A model generated the notes under the pieces. That model was not told the DNA's origin. It worked only from the letters and a program-made list of their open reading frames with translations, and ran no database searches. Both the position numbers and the translations under genes were made by a program. Positions 1-6,054 of a DNA stretch of 6,054 bases are shown piece after piece (the stretch's first letter is position 1; every line of letters begins with the position of its first letter). This stretch comes from Bacillota bacterium (GTDB lineage: Bacteria > Bacillota > Clostridia > Acetivibrionales > DSM-1351), in NCBI GenBank assembly GCA_023431385.1, contig JAEYWA010000059.1, forward strand, positions 1 to 6,054, in the 5' to 3' direction.

Positions 1-334
1 ATACCCCTTCGGTAGTGATATCTTTCATATCCCTTAATAATTTCCTTGCATATGGCTGAAAGTCTTTATTTTCCCTGCTGTCAACTATTAATGCTGTAAA
101 GGGATTTTCCTTGCCGGATATATGTTCGGCAAGCTCTAAAAGCCTTTTTTTGATGCCACGCTTACAAAGTAATAGCTTTGAATAAAAGCAGATACTGGTA
201 GTGCATTCTTTTAATTGTCCTAACTGAATCTGCGGATAGATCAAACCTAAAAAATCCCACTTGTCATTCGTTGTCTTGACAAGAAGGTGCCTCTTGAAGG
301 TGTGAGGCTTACAGCTGTAGTTCTCTTCAATTAT
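1..334 (-). pseudogene. In-frame C-terminal remnant of the phospholipase C-like gene (runs off the edge)
   Basis: Continuing in the same frame after the TAA at 335-337 gives 111 sense codons with no further stop up to the window edge, which is unlikely by chance in such AT-rich DNA. The translation begins IIEENYSCKPHTFKRHLLV and later includes GIKKRLLELAEHISGKENPF and ARKLLRDMKDI, a helical, basic-rich stretch like the C-terminal part of this family. There is no ribosome binding site or early ATG for independent translation; the only ATG in frame is close to the left edge. I therefore read it as the disconnected end of the gene above rather than a separate gene. No other feature is seen in this stretch. 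Confidence 0.7.
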
Positions 335-721
335 TTATCTGTCCATTTCAGCTTCCAACAAAAGATGCTGTCTTACTTCAGGAGCATATTCGTTAATTTC
401 TCCATGCAAGCTACTGTCCAAAATAAAGTGACAGGTTAGCCCCATGAGGTATCCAAGAGCAGCATTGCTTTTTACTTCTCTGATGTTTCTCAATGCATAA
501 TTAATAAAATCTTTTGCAGGGTTTGAATGGATTTCATTACCTAAGCCTGTCACCTTGTTTTTGGTGTAGGGTCTATAGTAAAATAGCAAATCAGGCCCTT
601 GCAGTCCCAGATCGAAAACTGCCTTGTTTCGATGGATTATTTCGGTTATCTCAGGATTACCCCTGCCTATCCTTTTAACTATCTCCTGACCAAAATAGTA
701 GTGGGCAGCTATACTGGGCAT
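335..721 (-). CDS. Zinc-dependent phospholipase C-like protein, cut short by an in-frame stop
   Basis: The 128 residues translated from the ATG at 721 match the N-terminal half of the zinc-dependent phospholipase C-like family found in clostridia. Residues with the spacing of the metal ligands of that fold are visible: H7 (AHYYFG), D44 (LQGPDLLFYY), H65, the HxxxDxxxH group H98/D102/H106, and H119/E123 (HLLLE). There is no signal peptide, so this is a cytosolic version and its substrate is unknown. Translation stops at TAA (335-337) directly after EAEMDR, a point where relatives normally continue. The same frame remains open downstream to position 1, so the intact protein would be at least 239 residues. 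The gene follows the hyd terminator and is probably a separate unit. The truncated product may keep all metal ligands but lacks its C-terminal half. Confidence 0.72.
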   Translation of the reverse strand: MPSIAAHYYFGQEIVKRIGRGNPEITEIIHRNKAVFDLGLQGPDLLFYYRPYTKNKVTGLGNEIHSNPAKDFINYALRNIREVKSNAALGYLMGLTCHFILDSSLHGEINEYAPEVRQHLLLEAEMDR

Positions 722-840
722 AATATATCACCTCAATTGAATTACCCTGATTACAGGATAGTGGTTTAATTATTGTTTCATATTTCATACTCAAGTGATT
801 TTATATAAGTAAGTTTATGTAAAAAAGGTTTTTCCTAATC
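722..840 (-). promoter_or_regulatory. Upstream region of the phospholipase C-like gene
   Basis: This AT-rich stretch separates the hyd terminator from the next gene and should contain that gene's own promoter. TATAAA- and TTTACA-like words occur on the minus strand, but they are only about 12 bases apart and so do not form a proper -35/-10 pair. A good ribosome binding site, GAGGTG (729-734), lies 7 bases before the ATG at 721. The promoter position is not resolved. Confidence 0.35.
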
Positions 841-887
841 AAAAAAAGTCCAATATTTCAATTTAAAGTTGAAATATTGGACTTTTT
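841..887 (-). terminator. Rho-independent terminator of the hyd operon
   Basis: A perfect 19-bp inverted repeat (843-861 with 869-887) encloses a 7-base loop. On the minus strand the stem is followed by a run of seven T (complement of the A run at 841-847). It lies 48 bases after the hydA stop codon. The stem also ends in a T-run on the plus strand, so it could act in both directions, although there is no plus-strand gene running into it. Confidence 0.9.
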
Positions 888-934
888 ACTTTTTGTACTT
901 CAAAACTACACGTATTTCTTATGTCAAAAGCATC

Positions 935-2683
935 CTATTCTACAGGATAATTTTCCCTCTCAACATAGTGTGTATGCAATACCTTATGAGCCTTATGACT
1001 TCCTGGTTCACCGAAGTATTTAGCATACATCTCCTGTACCACAGGGTTTTCATGTGATTTTCTGATGGAAAGGCTCTCATCTTCCTGGTAAATAGCCTTT
1101 GCTCTTTCACTCCTAAGGTCGGTCCAGCTCCTTACCGAAGAAGGCTGAATAGGCTGTCCGCCGCCATTTACACATCCACCGGGGCAAGCCATGATCTCAA
1201 CGAAATCATACTGTGCCTCTCCGGCCTTGATGCTGTCAAGTAGCTTCCTTGCGTTGCCCAAGCTATTTGCTACAGCAGCTTTTACCTTCATATCACCAAT
1301 CTCTACTGTGGCTTCCTTAATGCCCTCTATTCCTCTGACAGCTTTGTATTCCACATTGTCAAAGGATTTACCGGCTACTATCTCAGCCACAGTTCTCAAG
1401 GCAGCCTCCATAACGCCGCCTGTTGCACCAAAGATAACCGCTGCACCAGTAGCTTCGCCCATAGGATCATCAAACTGGCTATCCTCAAGATTTTTGAAGT
1501 CGATTCCGGCTTCCTTTATCATTTTCGCCAGTTCTCTTGTAGTAAGAACTACATCTACATCAGCAAAGCCTGAGGCTGACAGTTCTGGCCTTTGTGCTTC
1601 AAATTTCTTTGCAGTACATGGCATAATTGAAACTACAAATATCTTTGCAGGATCGAGACCCATTTTTTCTGCATAATAGGTTTTCAGTACTGCACCAAAC
1701 ATTTCATGAGGAGATTTGCAGGAGGACAGGTTATCCAGAAACTCGGGATAATTGTGTTCGCAGAATTTTATCCATCCTGGGCTGCAGGAGGTTATAACAG
1801 GCAGTTTTCCGCCATTTTTTATCCTATTAAGAAGTTCGGTTCCCTCTTCCATTATAGTCAGGTCGGCAGCAGTATCGGTATCAAATACCTTGCTAAAGCC
1901 CAGATGACTCAATGCAGATACCATTTTCCCTGTAACTCTTGAACCGATTGGAAATCCAAATTCCTCACCAATAGCAACTCTTACAGCAGGCGCTGTCTGG
2001 ACAACAACGTGAAGCTCAGGATTGGCTAACGCCTCCCAAACCTTGTCGGTATCATCCTTTTCTCTCAGAGCTGCCACAGGACATACGCTTATACATTGTC
2101 CGCACATTGTACAGGGCACATCAGCAAGAGATCTGTCAAAAGCACAGGAAATAGTTGATTTAAAGCCTCTATCTGTTGCGCTTATAACTGAAACAGTCTG
2201 TACATTTTTACAAACGCTTACACAACGTCTGCACAGTATGCATTTATTGGGGTCTCTTACTATTGATGGCGAGAAATTATCCAAAGGCATTTCAGTGCTC
2301 TGGCCCTCAAATCTGAGCTCACTGATATTCAATTCCTCAGACAGTGTCTGAAGTTCACAGTTTTTGTTTCTTACACAAGTTAGGCACTTCTTGTCATGAT
2401 TTGATAAAATCAATTCAAGTGTAACCTTTCTCGCTTCCCTCACGCTTGGACTCTGAGTATATATTTCGAGCCCCTCTGCTACTGGATAAACACAAGCTGC
2501 TTGAAGTGCTCTTGCTCCCTTTATTTCAACTACGCACATTCTACATGCGCCAATCTCATTTATGTCCTTAAGGAAGCAAAGTGTTGGTATTTTAATATTG
2601 GCTTGTCTTGCTGCCTCTAAAATAGTTATATCTTTTTCAACCTGCAGTTTCTTGCCGTCTATTGTTATATTAACCATTGACAT
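935..2683 (-). CDS. hydA: HydA: catalytic [FeFe]-hydrogenase subunit
   Basis: This 582-residue cytosolic enzyme makes or oxidises H2 at the H-cluster. Its layout matches the CpI-type (M3) [FeFe]-hydrogenases, which are about 575 residues. It has an N-terminal [2Fe-2S] domain (C36, C47, C50, C64), a His-Cys3 [4Fe-4S] site (H96, C100, C103, C109) and two ferredoxin [4Fe-4S] motifs (C148/151/154/158 and C191/194/197/201). The H-cluster domain follows, with motifs TSCSPGW (298-304), MPCTAKKFE (354-362) and MACPGGCVNGGGQP (498-511). The C-terminal small-subunit-like region (about 515-582) includes RKSHENP and MYAKYFGEP. The proton route residues of CpI are kept (C300, E280, E283, S320, R287 by ungapped alignment). 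An oddity is S301, where the common TSCCPxW motif has the second cysteine. The ATG at 2683 follows an AGGAGGGAG ribosome binding site, which overlaps the hydB stop codon; a second ATG at 2677 is possible. With HydB and HydC it should form a NADH- and ferredoxin-linked complex. Confidence 0.96.
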   Translation of the reverse strand: MSMVNITIDGKKLQVEKDITILEAARQANIKIPTLCFLKDINEIGACRMCVVEIKGARALQAACVYPVAEGLEIYTQSPSVREARKVTLELILSNHDKKCLTCVRNKNCELQTLSEELNISELRFEGQSTEMPLDNFSPSIVRDPNKCILCRRCVSVCKNVQTVSVISATDRGFKSTISCAFDRSLADVPCTMCGQCISVCPVAALREKDDTDKVWEALANPELHVVVQTAPAVRVAIGEEFGFPIGSRVTGKMVSALSHLGFSKVFDTDTAADLTIMEEGTELLNRIKNGGKLPVITSCSPGWIKFCEHNYPEFLDNLSSCKSPHEMFGAVLKTYYAEKMGLDPAKIFVVSIMPCTAKKFEAQRPELSASGFADVDVVLTTRELAKMIKEAGIDFKNLEDSQFDDPMGEATGAAVIFGATGGVMEAALRTVAEIVAGKSFDNVEYKAVRGIEGIKEATVEIGDMKVKAAVANSLGNARKLLDSIKAGEAQYDFVEIMACPGGCVNGGGQPIQPSSVRSWTDLRSERAKAIYQEDESLSIRKSHENPVVQEMYAKYFGEPGSHKAHKVLHTHYVERENYPVE

Positions 2684-2699
2684 TACTCATGCTCCCTCC

Positions 2700-4493
2700 T
2701 TATATTTTTGATATGGCCTTGAATGGACATTTTTCCACACAAGCGCCGCATTTTGCACATTTGCTCTGATCAATAACATATGGTACCTTCTTTTCACCAC
2801 TTATGCAATTCATTGGACAAACCTTTGTACAAAGTCCGCAACTCTTACATTTAGCAGCATCAATTGTGTACTGCAGCATTGATTTACATACCCCTGAAGG
2901 ACATTTTTTATCAAATACATGAGCTTCATATTCATCTCTGAAATATCTTAATGTACTGAGTATCGGATTTGGAGCAGTCTGTCCCAGACCACATAACGCT
3001 GAGGCCTTGATATTTTTTGCTAAAAGCTCGAGTTTTTCAATGTCACCTGATTCGCCTTTACCTTCTGTAATTCTTTCAAGAATTTCAAGCATACGCTTTG
3101 TTCCGACTCTGCAGGGAGGGCATTTACCGCAGGATTCATCCACTGTAAACTCCAGGAAGAACTTTGCTATGTCAACCATACAATTGTCTTCATCCATGAC
3201 TATAAGTCCACCCGACCCCATCATGGAACCCAGAGCAATAAGAGAGTCGTAGTCTATTGGAGTATCCAGATGTGAAGCCGGAATACATCCTCCCGAAGGT
3301 CCACCGGTTTGGGCAGCTTTAAACTTCTTACCCTTTGGAATACCTCCACCAATATCATAAACAACTTCCCTCAAGGTAGTTCCCATAGGAACTTCCACAA
3401 GTCCTGTGTTGTTTATTTTTCCACCAAGGGCAAAAACCTTTGTTCCCTTACTTTTTTCAGTTCCGATGCCTGCAAACCACTCGGCACCTTCAAGAATTAT
3501 TACAGGTATGTTAGCATAAGTTTCAACATTGTTAAGAATAGTGGGTTTTTCCCATAATCCTTTAACAGCAGGGAAAGGAGGTCTTGGTCTAGGCTCTCCT
3601 CTATGACCTTCAATAGAAGTCATCAAAGCCGTTTCTTCACCGCAGACGAAGGCTCCGGCGCCAAGTCTTATTTCAAGGTTAAACTTATGTCCTGTCCCAA
3701 GAACATTGTCCCCGAGTATACCGTATTCGGTAGCCTGATCGATAGCTATCTGGAGTCTCTTAACAGCGATAGGATACTCAGCTCTTACATAAATAAAACC
3801 CTCTGTTGCACCGATAGCAAACCCTGCAATGGACATTGCTTCTATCAGAGAGTGAGGATCTCCCTCCAGTACACTTCTGTCCATGAATGCACCAGGGTCT
3901 CCCTCGTCGGCATTACAACAGACATATTTCTGGTCGGCTACCTGTTTGGCAGCGAAATCCCACTTCATACCCGTAGGAAAACCTCCGCCCCCTCTTCCTC
4001 GAAGCCCCGACTTTTTAATTGTGTCAATAACAGCCTCGGGCGTCATTTCGGTCAATACTTTTTCAAGGGCCTTATAACCGTCAAATGCAATATATTCATC
4101 AATATTCTCAGGATTTATACGTCCGCAGTTTCTTAAGGCTATACGGTGCTGTCTTTTAAAGAAGTCCACACTTTCCAGTGCCTTTGAGATATCTTCAGCT
4201 TCCTTTTCTCCTGCCAGCAGTCTTTTTACCAATCTTCCCTTAAGGAGATGCTCTTCTACAATGTCTTTGACATCTGTAACTTCAACTCTTACGTACATAG
4301 CTCCTTCTGGGTAGATAACCACAATTGGTCCTTCGGCACAAAGACCGAAACATCCTGTTTTTACAATCTTTATTTCATTTTCTAGGTCATTAACCTTCAG
4401 TAAGGTCTCCATTTCATCCATAATTTTTATAGAATTGGAGGAGGTACAACCTGTACCTGCACAAACCAGCACATGTGCTCTATATAATTGCAT
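2700..4493 (-). CDS. hydB: HydB: NuoF-like FMN/NADH subunit of bifurcating hydrogenase
   Basis: This 597-residue subunit binds NAD(H) and FMN and is the likely electron-bifurcation site of the HydABC complex. Domains in order: an N-terminal thioredoxin-fold [2Fe-2S] domain (C11, C16, C48, C52); the NuoF core with its glycine-rich NADH/FMN region GRGGGGFPTG (166-175), NADEGDPGAF (194-203) and GAGAFVCGEETAL (278-290); the NuoF [4Fe-4S] site (C455, C458, C461, C501); an HVFDKKCPSGVC segment (H525, C531, C536) that may bind zinc as in the related Thermotoga subunit; and two C-terminal [4Fe-4S] ferredoxin motifs (C549/552/555/559 and C579/582/585/589). The added end domains separate it from plain complex I NuoF. 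The start at 4493 follows a GGGAGGT site by 7 bases. An in-frame ATG at 4514 lies upstream of that site and would add seven unlikely residues. The stop codon is 16 bases before hydA. Confidence 0.96.
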   Translation of the reverse strand: MQLYRAHVLVCAGTGCTSSNSIKIMDEMETLLKVNDLENEIKIVKTGCFGLCAEGPIVVIYPEGAMYVRVEVTDVKDIVEEHLLKGRLVKRLLAGEKEAEDISKALESVDFFKRQHRIALRNCGRINPENIDEYIAFDGYKALEKVLTEMTPEAVIDTIKKSGLRGRGGGGFPTGMKWDFAAKQVADQKYVCCNADEGDPGAFMDRSVLEGDPHSLIEAMSIAGFAIGATEGFIYVRAEYPIAVKRLQIAIDQATEYGILGDNVLGTGHKFNLEIRLGAGAFVCGEETALMTSIEGHRGEPRPRPPFPAVKGLWEKPTILNNVETYANIPVIILEGAEWFAGIGTEKSKGTKVFALGGKINNTGLVEVPMGTTLREVVYDIGGGIPKGKKFKAAQTGGPSGGCIPASHLDTPIDYDSLIALGSMMGSGGLIVMDEDNCMVDIAKFFLEFTVDESCGKCPPCRVGTKRMLEILERITEGKGESGDIEKLELLAKNIKASALCGLGQTAPNPILSTLRYFRDEYEAHVFDKKCPSGVCKSMLQYTIDAAKCKSCGLCTKVCPMNCISGEKKVPYVIDQSKCAKCGACVEKCPFKAISKI

Positions 4494-4576
4494 ATTTTTA
4501 ACCTCCCAAGCCACATTTGTGGGTTTGACATGCTATAGCCTCGAGCCGAATAGCAGTCATAATTATTAAGAAATAG
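4494..4576 (-). promoter_or_regulatory. 83-base leader between the small Fe-S gene and hydB
   Basis: This is the only sizeable gap inside the operon. It holds two weak inverted repeats that could form in the transcript: TGCTAT/ATAGCA (4531-4536 with 4550-4555, 13-base loop) and CCACA/TGTGG (4511-4515 with 4518-4522), the latter just ahead of the hydB ribosome binding site. Neither is followed by a T-tract, so neither looks like a terminator. I see no convincing -35/-10 promoter pair. A role in RNA processing or in tuning hydB translation is possible but unproven. Confidence 0.3.
4501..4507 (-). promoter_or_regulatory. Ribosome binding site deciding the hydB start
   Basis: The minus strand reads GGGAGGT, 7 bases before the ATG at 4493. 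The alternative ATG at 4514 is upstream of this site, so the shorter 597-residue protein is preferred. Confidence 0.85.
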
Positions 4577-4951
4577 TTATTTTTTTGCCTCTTCGGCCCC
4601 AATAGTAAGATCGGAACACACCCTTCCATTTACCAGGTGTTCCAAAACAACTCTTTCAGCTTTTTCAGCCGTCATTTTTACATAGGTTATCTTATTTCCT
4701 TCATTATCAATAATATCTACTATTGGCTCCAGTCTACAGGCGCCAATACATCCCGTCATAGATACGGTAATGTTTTGAAGTTTTCTTTTGTGAATCTCTT
4801 CCATGAAAGCCTTCATTACCGGTCTTGCTCCTGCAGCTATACCACAGGTGGCCATTCCGACTATGACTCTTAAGCCATTTTCATTTGATCTGAGTGAGAT
4901 CTGTTCAAGAGTTTTCTTTCTGATCTCATCCAATTCAGCAATTGACTTCAT
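4577..4951 (-). CDS. (2Fe-2S) ferredoxin-like thioredoxin-fold protein
   Basis: This 124-residue protein belongs to the thioredoxin-like [2Fe-2S] family and resembles the N-terminal domain of the neighbouring HydB, including a shared C-terminal pattern (EHLxxGRxxxxLxxGxxEA). The second cluster pair is clear at C68 and C72 (CIGAC). Only C36 is present in the first pair: where HydB has C11 and C16, this protein has V31 and C36. A further cysteine, C112, lies near the C-terminus. The start at 4951 was chosen because a perfect GGAGGT (4959-4964) sits 7 bases upstream. A longer in-frame ATG at 4990 has no such site and would add 13 residues buried in the ATPase gene. The gene overlaps the ATPase gene by 17 bases, so translation is probably coupled. 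It is likely an electron-transfer or accessory protein of the hydrogenase; its exact partner is unknown. Confidence 0.88.
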   Translation of the reverse strand: MKSIAELDEIRKKTLEQISLRSNENGLRVIVGMATCGIAAGARPVMKAFMEEIHKRKLQNITVSMTGCIGACRLEPIVDIIDNEGNKITYVKMTAEKAERVVLEHLVNGRVCSDLTIGAEEAKK

Positions 4952-5513
4952 TAAGTACACCTCCAAAAATATTTTTGATGCCGTCATCAATAAAATCTTT
5001 TAACCAATTTATAATTTCATATTCCGTAATAATTGCACCCTTAAGTGAATTAGCAACTTCCACTGTATCCAGTCTGAACTCTCCCTTTTCTCCCCCCAAG
5101 GTTAAAACATACCTTATTGTTGGATTTGATATAATCAAGGTAATCATGGTTTCACCAATATCACCAATCGGAAGCCGATCAATATGGCCTATAGAAAAAG
5201 TGGCTAAAACTTCCGTCCCTACATTTTTTTGAGAGTTTATTTTAAACTCACCATCACATTTCATAGCCGATTCTTTTAGCAGCGGAATACCCAAACCTAC
5301 TCTGCGAGAGGTTCTCGTTGTTACAAACGGGTCGTCTGCTGTGTTTAAAAGCTGGTGTTCCATTCCTACACCATCATCAGTAATTTTGAGTTCAAGCAGA
5401 TTCTTCATTTGTTTTTTATTTGCCTTTTGTGTGAGGCTGATTGTAATGTTTGTGGCTTTTGCTTTTATAGAATTTTGAACTATGTCAAGAATGTGAAGTG
5501 ATAAATCTCTCAT
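4935..5513 (-). CDS. Small GHKL/histidine-kinase-like ATPase of hydrogenase operon
   Basis: This 192-residue cytosolic protein has a Bergerat-type (GHKL) ATP-binding fold. The N-box is seen as DIVQN (D10-N14), the G1 box as DDGVG (46-50), the phosphate-lid region as DPFVTTR (61-67), the G2 box as RRVGLGIP (70-77) and the G3 box as GT (99-100). There is no sensor, membrane segment or dimerisation/phosphoacceptor domain before the ATPase fold, so it is not a complete sensor kinase. It resembles the stand-alone ATPase/anti-sigma (SpoIIAB/RsbW-like) layout. Residues from about 110 to 192 form a further region I cannot assign. It sits between hydC and the small Fe-S protein gene, overlaps the latter by 17 bases, and starts 6 bases after a GGAG site (5520-5523). 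Placement inside the operon suggests a role in control or assembly of the hydrogenase, but that is inference. Confidence 0.88.
   Translation of the reverse strand: MRDLSLHILDIVQNSIKAKATNITISLTQKANKKQMKNLLELKITDDGVGMEHQLLNTADDPFVTTRTSRRVGLGIPLLKESAMKCDGEFKINSQKNVGTEVLATFSIGHIDRLPIGDIGETMITLIISNPTIRYVLTLGGEKGEFRLDTVEVANSLKGAIITEYEIINWLKDFIDDGIKNIFGGVLNEVNC
4959..4964 (-). promoter_or_regulatory. Ribosome binding site deciding the start of the small Fe-S protein
   Basis: On the minus strand this reads GGAGGT, ending 7 bases before the ATG at 4951. It lies inside the last codons of the ATPase gene, and it supports the internal start over the in-frame ATG at 4990. Confidence 0.85.
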
Positions 5514-5527
5514 ATGCAGCTCCGGGT

Positions 5528-6022
5528 CTATAATTCTTTATACTGCTCCAGGATTCCGTCGACATCGTCGGGAACCAGTCTTCCATGGACATCATCGTTT
5601 ATCATTATTACCGGGGCAAGACCGCAGGCTCCGATACATCTGCATGCATCCAATGAGAACTTCCCATCTTCAGTACATTGACCAACGTCAATTCCAAGTT
5701 TCTCCTTGAACTTATCAAGAATATCACCTGAGCCTTTTACATAACATGCAGTACCCATGCAAATATTGATTTTAAAACGTCCTTTAGGATTTAATGAGAA
5801 TTGAGTATAGAAGGTTACTACACCGTAAATCTCTGCAAGCGGAACATTCAGGCCTTCCGAGATTTTTTTCAATACCACCTCGGGCAGATAGCCATACACC
5901 TCTTGAGCTTCATGCAAAACAGGAATAAGAGCACCTCTGGTTTCCTTATATTTCGCAATAATTTCGGCGAGTTTTTTGCTGTTTTCGTCTGCACATCCGC
6001 AGCAGCACTCATTTTGACTCAT
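5528..6022 (-). CDS. hydC: HydC: NuoE-like [2Fe-2S] subunit of bifurcating hydrogenase
   Basis: This 164-residue protein is the thioredoxin-fold [2Fe-2S] subunit that passes electrons between the NADH/FMN subunit and the rest of a soluble [FeFe]-hydrogenase complex. A helical N-terminal region containing GALIPVLHEAQEVYGYLP (residues 30-47) is the typical NuoE signature. The four cluster ligands are C88 and C93 (CMGTAC) and C129 and C133 (CIGAC). Length matches stand-alone NuoE/HydC proteins. The ATG at 6022 lies 8 bases after a G-rich ribosome binding site (AAGGGGGGT, 6031-6039). It is the first gene of the operon visible here and ends 14 bases before the ATPase gene. An unusual point is the tight N-terminal cysteine group CCCGC (residues 6-10), outside the conserved fold. 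Assignment to HydC rather than complex I NuoE follows from the neighbouring hydB and hydA; there are no membrane-subunit genes nearby. Confidence 0.94.
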   Translation of the reverse strand: MSQNECCCGCADENSKKLAEIIAKYKETRGALIPVLHEAQEVYGYLPEVVLKKISEGLNVPLAEIYGVVTFYTQFSLNPKGRFKINICMGTACYVKGSGDILDKFKEKLGIDVGQCTEDGKFSLDACRCIGACGLAPVIMINDDVHGRLVPDDVDGILEQYKEL

Positions 6023-6054
6023 TAATTTTGACCCCCCTTAAAAAATGTGTAAGT

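Noticed and set aside
744..755. Short inverted repeat (CCTG/CAGG) upstream of the phospholipase C-like gene
   Set aside because: A 4-bp stem is expected by chance in this length of sequence.
869..1057. A 62-codon plus-strand open frame across the terminator and the hydA end
   Set aside because: It begins inside the terminator stem and runs antisense to the conserved HydA C-terminus; there is no protein family resemblance.
1191..1676. A 161-codon plus-strand open frame inside hydA
   Set aside because: It is antisense to the H-cluster domain, is Ser/Ala/Pro-rich as expected of a reversed coding frame, and has no recognisable domain.
3603..4136. A 177-codon plus-strand open frame inside hydB
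   Set aside because: It is antisense to a strongly conserved NuoF coding region and its translation has no recognisable domain.
4952..4990. N-terminal extension of the small Fe-S protein to the ATG at 4990
   Set aside because: It would overlap the ATPase gene by 56 bases and has no good ribosome binding site, unlike the ATG at 4951.
1..6054. Mobile elements, CRISPR arrays, tRNA or rRNA genes
   Set aside because: No repeated units, transposase-like frames, terminal repeats or RNA gene patterns were seen anywhere in the window.

Overview
The window reads as part of a chromosome from an anaerobic, hydrogen-producing member of the Clostridia. It is AT-rich, has strong GGAGG-type ribosome binding sites, and carries a multimeric [FeFe]-hydrogenase operon of the kind known from cellulolytic clostridia (Ruminiclostridium/Acetivibrio relatives). 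The species assignment is inference from gene order and protein character; no search was run.

All real genes lie on the minus strand, so the operon reads from right to left. From 6022 down to 935 the order is: hydC (NuoE-like [2Fe-2S] subunit), a small GHKL-type ATPase, a small thioredoxin-fold [2Fe-2S] protein, hydB (NuoF-like FMN/NADH subunit with two extra C-terminal ferredoxin clusters) and hydA (catalytic [FeFe]-hydrogenase). The genes are tightly packed, with gaps of 14 and 16 bases and one 17-base overlap. The exception is an 83-base leader in front of hydB. A 19-bp perfect hairpin with a T-tract at 841-887 ends the operon. The operon promoter lies beyond position 6054 and cannot be seen.

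HydA, HydB and HydC together should form a soluble electron-bifurcating or confurcating complex, making H2 from NADH plus reduced ferredoxin (or the reverse) with FMN in HydB as the likely branching site. The ATPase and the small Fe-S protein sit between the subunit genes. They have no assigned role in the enzyme and are the least understood part of the locus.

Downstream of the terminator (721 to 1, running off the left edge) is a zinc-dependent phospholipase C-like gene. An in-frame TAA at 335-337 stops it after 128 codons, yet the same frame stays open for all 111 codons to the window edge and still reads like the rest of the family. It is either a nonsense-mutated pseudogene, a truncated product or a sequence error. 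Other points for a second look are the Cys-to-Ser change in the first H-cluster motif of HydA, a missing fourth cysteine in the small [2Fe-2S] protein, the cysteine-rich N-terminus of HydC, and the hydB leader.
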